DNA of 8,699 bases from Vicinamibacteria bacterium (lineage in GTDB: Bacteria > Acidobacteriota > Vicinamibacteria > Vicinamibacterales > 2-12-FULL-66-21), in assembly GCA_025937075.1 (NCBI GenBank), contig JAICSD010000165.1, positions 1-8,699 on the forward strand. The letters run 5' to 3'. Every line of letters starts with the position of its first letter. The first letter of the stretch is position 1. Shown here piece by piece: positions 6,386 through 8,699 of the stretch. Under the pieces are notes generated by a model. It was given only the letters and a program-made list of their open reading frames with translations, was not told the origin of the DNA and made no database searches. The position numbers and the translations under genes were made by a program.

Positions 6386-8670
6386 ACAGTCTCCTGTGCG
6401 GCTTCGCCGAGCAGATGTCGCAGCTTCAGCACGAGGGAGATCCAGTAAGTGTTCGATCCAATCGCGGCGAGGACGACGACGAGCGGCGTGAGGTTGACGA
6501 GCGAGAGCGCCATGATGCCGTAGGGCATCGCGGAGCGTGTCGCGACGAAGGAAATCCGCCAGATAATCCGCGACCACCACGTCGGGTCGGCCTTGAAGCG
6601 CTGTTTCGCGATGGAGTGCAGCCGCTCGGGCCGGCCGGCCGTGATGCGCGTGCGCAGGTAAATGAGGAGCGCGAATGCGACGAGCGTGCCCACAAGCGCG
6701 ACGGCGCCAAACCAATAGAAGATCGGCCAGCCGGTAAAGCGCACGGCGCCAATCGTCATCCCGATGAAGATCGCGATGTAGTACGAATAATCGCCGAACG
6801 TTTCGATCCAGCAGCCGAGCGCCGATTCCTGATATTTCAGCCGCGCGATTTCGCCGTCGCAGCCGTCGAGGACGCTCGCCGACAGCGAGAGAAACGCGGC
6901 GAGAACGCTGGTCCAGTAATGGCCAAGGCTGAAGAGCCACGCGGCATAGAACCCGACGGCCACGAGCGCGACCGAGAGCTGGTTGGCGGTGAGCGGCGTT
7001 CGAATCAGCGCGATGCTGATGGGCAGCGACATGCGCCGGTTCATCCGCGCGAGTGTGTTGTCCGTCGGCTTATAGCTGGAACGACGAATCGTTTGCTCTG
7101 CGGCCGCGACGTCCGCCGGTTCGAGCGTTCGGAGCACGAGGCGCGCGCGCGCGTGCGAGACGTCTTCGCCTGACGGCAGCCGCGGGTGAGCGGAAATCCG
7201 TTGCTCGAGCATCCGCCTGAGGGCCCCGGCATCCCTCGCATCTTCTGCGCGCAGACGCAGGAGCCCCGATACCGGCCAATCCGCTCCCGCAGGGACATCG
7301 CAGACCGTTCCGGGTTCGACAGCGATCGTACCGGCGTCTTCGAGGAGTGCCGGCGAGACGACGGTGCCCGACGGCATCAGGGTCACGGGCGCGTCGCCGG
7401 GGAGTTCAGCGATCAGTCTCTGCCACGCATCATCGGACGTAACGATCCTGATGGTGCCGCGGATGTCACGCGCAATACGATGCAGCGCTCGTGTATCGAC
7501 TTGGGCCGCCAGTACGTACACGTTGGCGTATCCAGCCCGGAAGGCCGAGCGCAGGACGCGCTCTGCTATCGACAGACCCGCAATCGGGGTCGTCAGCGGC
7601 ACGCGGACGAGCGGGTCACTGACAACGTACAGCAACGTCGGGCGGCGGTCTCGCGGCTCAGCCGTCGACCGCGTCGATGCGGCCGGTGCTGGAAGGGCCT
7701 TCTGACGACGTGGGTAGATTGCGAGGCCGACGCCTGCCCAGAACAGCCCGCGCAACCGGCGCGCGAGCGCGAGCGGCGCGCCGGCCGCGGACGCTCCGAC
7801 TGCAGCGCCCGCGGCGAGGCTCGCTGCCTCGAGCGCGCCAAGGCTCGCCGGGATGAACGCGGAGGCGAAGCTGGCGACGCGCGAGAACGTCTCGATGGCA
7901 ACAGCTTGCACCGGGGTGATGTGGAGGCCGACGGCATTGAGGATCAACCAGGCCTCGGCGGACATGCAGGCGTACGCGACGATCGACGCGACCGTCAGGA
8001 CGACGAGACGCATGGCATTGCCGCGGACCAGCTCGATGAGCTGACGCCCGACCGATGCCGTGAAGCGAGCCGCCTTCGTCTCCGCGACGCCCGTGCCGAG
8101 CGAGCGGTCCGCGTGCCGAAGGCCGCGAAGAAGCAGCGAATCGCGGCGGATGATGATGCTCGCGGACGCCACGCCGATCCCCGCAGATCCAATGGCAAAG
8201 GCGAGGAACACCCGATGCCAGAGGTGCGTGAGTGGAAGTGCTGCCAGAGCCGCCATCGATCCGGCTCCGACGATGAGCAGCGTGGCGAGCATGTACGAGA
8301 GCCGCTCGAGCGCGACGGCAGCGGTCGCCTCGCGCGTCGGGACGCGATCGGCGAGGAGAACGACTTTCAGCGGTTCCCCCGCCACGCCGGCGATCGTGAG
8401 ATAGCTGAACGCTTCCGCGGCAAGCCGGACCCGCATCAGGCGAGCGAAGGAGATCGAGCGGTCCTTCGGAAAGCACCACGACCAGGCCCAGGTGCGCGTC
8501 AGATGCCACAACCCGCTGGCCGCGAGCGCCAGCGGGATCGCGCGGCCCAGTCGCCGGCCGGTGGCGATCGCCATGTCGACGTCGACGTAATAGAGGGCGC
8601 CCGCGAACAGCGCGGCGCCAAGCGCCAGCGCGCCGAGCGAGATCAGTCGTCTGTGGTGTTCACGTATCAT
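6376..8670 (-). CDS. Fusion: HpnL/UPF0104-like flippase + NTase-like + CDP-alcohol phosphotransferase
   Basis: A 764-residue membrane protein in three parts. Residues 1-320 form a multi-helix domain like LPG-synthase TM/UPF0104 and HpnL proteins, including AEAWLILNAVGL (238-249) and AFIPASLGALEAA (271-283). Residues 344-540 resemble a sugar-nucleotidyltransferase fold (PIAGLSIAERVLRSAFRAGY, 362-381) but lack the N-terminal Gly-rich nucleotide loop, and the position where an Asp is expected reads MPSGTVVSP (432-440, Gly435), so this part is probably inactive. Residues 530-760 are a CDP-alcohol phosphotransferase: KPTDN, then NRRMSLPIS (544-552), TPLTANQ (558-564) and the motif D602..D605 G606..A609 R610 (x8) G619 ...E623 ...D627. 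The NTase-plus-CDP-AP order recalls the bifunctional IPCT/DIPPS enzymes of inositol phosphodiester synthesis. It probably transfers a head group from a CDP-alcohol and may also translocate the product; substrates are unknown. There is no visible ribosome site; the start may be coupled to an upstream gene through ATGA. Confidence 0.85.
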   Translation of the reverse strand: MIREHHRRLISLGALALGAALFAGALYYVDVDMAIATGRRLGRAIPLALAASGLWHLTRTWAWSWCFPKDRSISFARLMRVRLAAEAFSYLTIAGVAGEPLKVVLLADRVPTREATAAVALERLSYMLATLLIVGAGSMAALAALPLTHLWHRVFLAFAIGSAGIGVASASIIIRRDSLLLRGLRHADRSLGTGVAETKAARFTASVGRQLIELVRGNAMRLVVLTVASIVAYACMSAEAWLILNAVGLHITPVQAVAIETFSRVASFASAFIPASLGALEAASLAAGAAVGASAAGAPLALARRLRGLFWAGVGLAIYPRRQKALPAPAASTRSTAEPRDRRPTLLYVVSDPLVRVPLTTPIAGLSIAERVLRSAFRAGYANVYVLAAQVDTRALHRIARDIRGTIRIVTSDDAWQRLIAELPGDAPVTLMPSGTVVSPALLEDAGTIAVEPGTVCDVPAGADWPVSGLLRLRAEDARDAGALRRMLEQRISAHPRLPSGEDVSHARARLVLRTLEPADVAAAEQTIRRSSYKPTDNTLARMNRRMSLPISIALIRTPLTANQLSVALVAVGFYAAWLFSLGHYWTSVLAAFLSLSASVLDGCDGEIARLKYQESALGCWIETFGDYSYYIAIFIGMTIGAVRFTGWPIFYWFGAVALVGTLVAFALLIYLRTRITAGRPERLHSIAKQRFKADPTWWSRIIWRISFVATRSAMPYGIMALSLVNLTPLVVVLAAIGSNTYWISLVLKLRHLLGEAAQETVAA

Positions 8671-8699
8671 GCGACGGGATTGGCAGTCGTGGCGGTGCA
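8667..8699 (-). CDS. Possible 3' end of an upstream gene (partial)
   Basis: On the minus strand the last 33 bases of the window form an open frame ending ...TANPVA followed by TGA at 8669-8667, which overlaps the ATG of the fusion gene as ATGA. Together with the absence of a Shine-Dalgarno site for the fusion gene, this suggests an operon entering from the right. Ten codons are too few to identify a product, and the overlap could be chance. Confidence 0.35.
   Translation of the reverse strand, partial: CTATTANPVA

Overview
The window looks like chromosomal DNA from a high-GC Acidobacteriota bacterium, possibly a Vicinamibacteria-type lineage. The main clue is a PadR-type regulator followed directly by an ADOP-type permease (acidobacterial duplicated orphan permease), a pairing that is greatly expanded in that phylum. 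The taxonomic placement is inference from gene content, not a database match. Every gene I can support lies on the minus strand; the long plus-strand open frames are shadows of these genes.

Read in the direction of transcription (right to left), there are three modules. (1) 8670-6376 encodes a large membrane fusion protein: an HpnL/UPF0104-like flippase domain, a degenerate nucleotidyltransferase-like domain and a CDP-alcohol phosphotransferase domain. Its start codon may overlap the end of another gene that runs off the right edge. (2) 6213-3296 is a PadR regulator and an ADOP permease that overlap by ATGA, behind a good sigma-70-like promoter (TTGACA-N17-TATATG). (3) 3075-139 is a short operon: a small predicted lipoprotein with DUF2511/YebY-like motifs, broken by one in-frame TGA, then an ABC ATPase (ATGA overlap) and a 12-helix permease (8-bp overlap). 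The last two form an ABC-2-like exporter.

The gaps between modules carry repeats. A 7-bp tandem repeat of 14 units (consensus ACCATCG) ends five bases from the permease stop codon, and a degenerate six-unit tract of related heptamers sits upstream of the PadR promoter. A REP-like palindrome (GGCGCCCC, 5-nt loop, GGGGCGCC, then CTAC) occurs five times: three copies inside 55-56-bp tandem units after the ADOP gene, one over the start of the lipoprotein gene, and one after the fusion gene.

Functionally, module 1 probably makes and perhaps translocates a lipid or phosphodiester head-group product. Module 2 is a self-regulated permease of unknown substrate. Module 3 is an exporter with a companion envelope protein that appears to have been inactivated or to need readthrough. 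The points most worth checking are the in-frame TGA, the three-domain fusion with altered active-site residues, and the palindrome family with the copy that overlaps a start codon.
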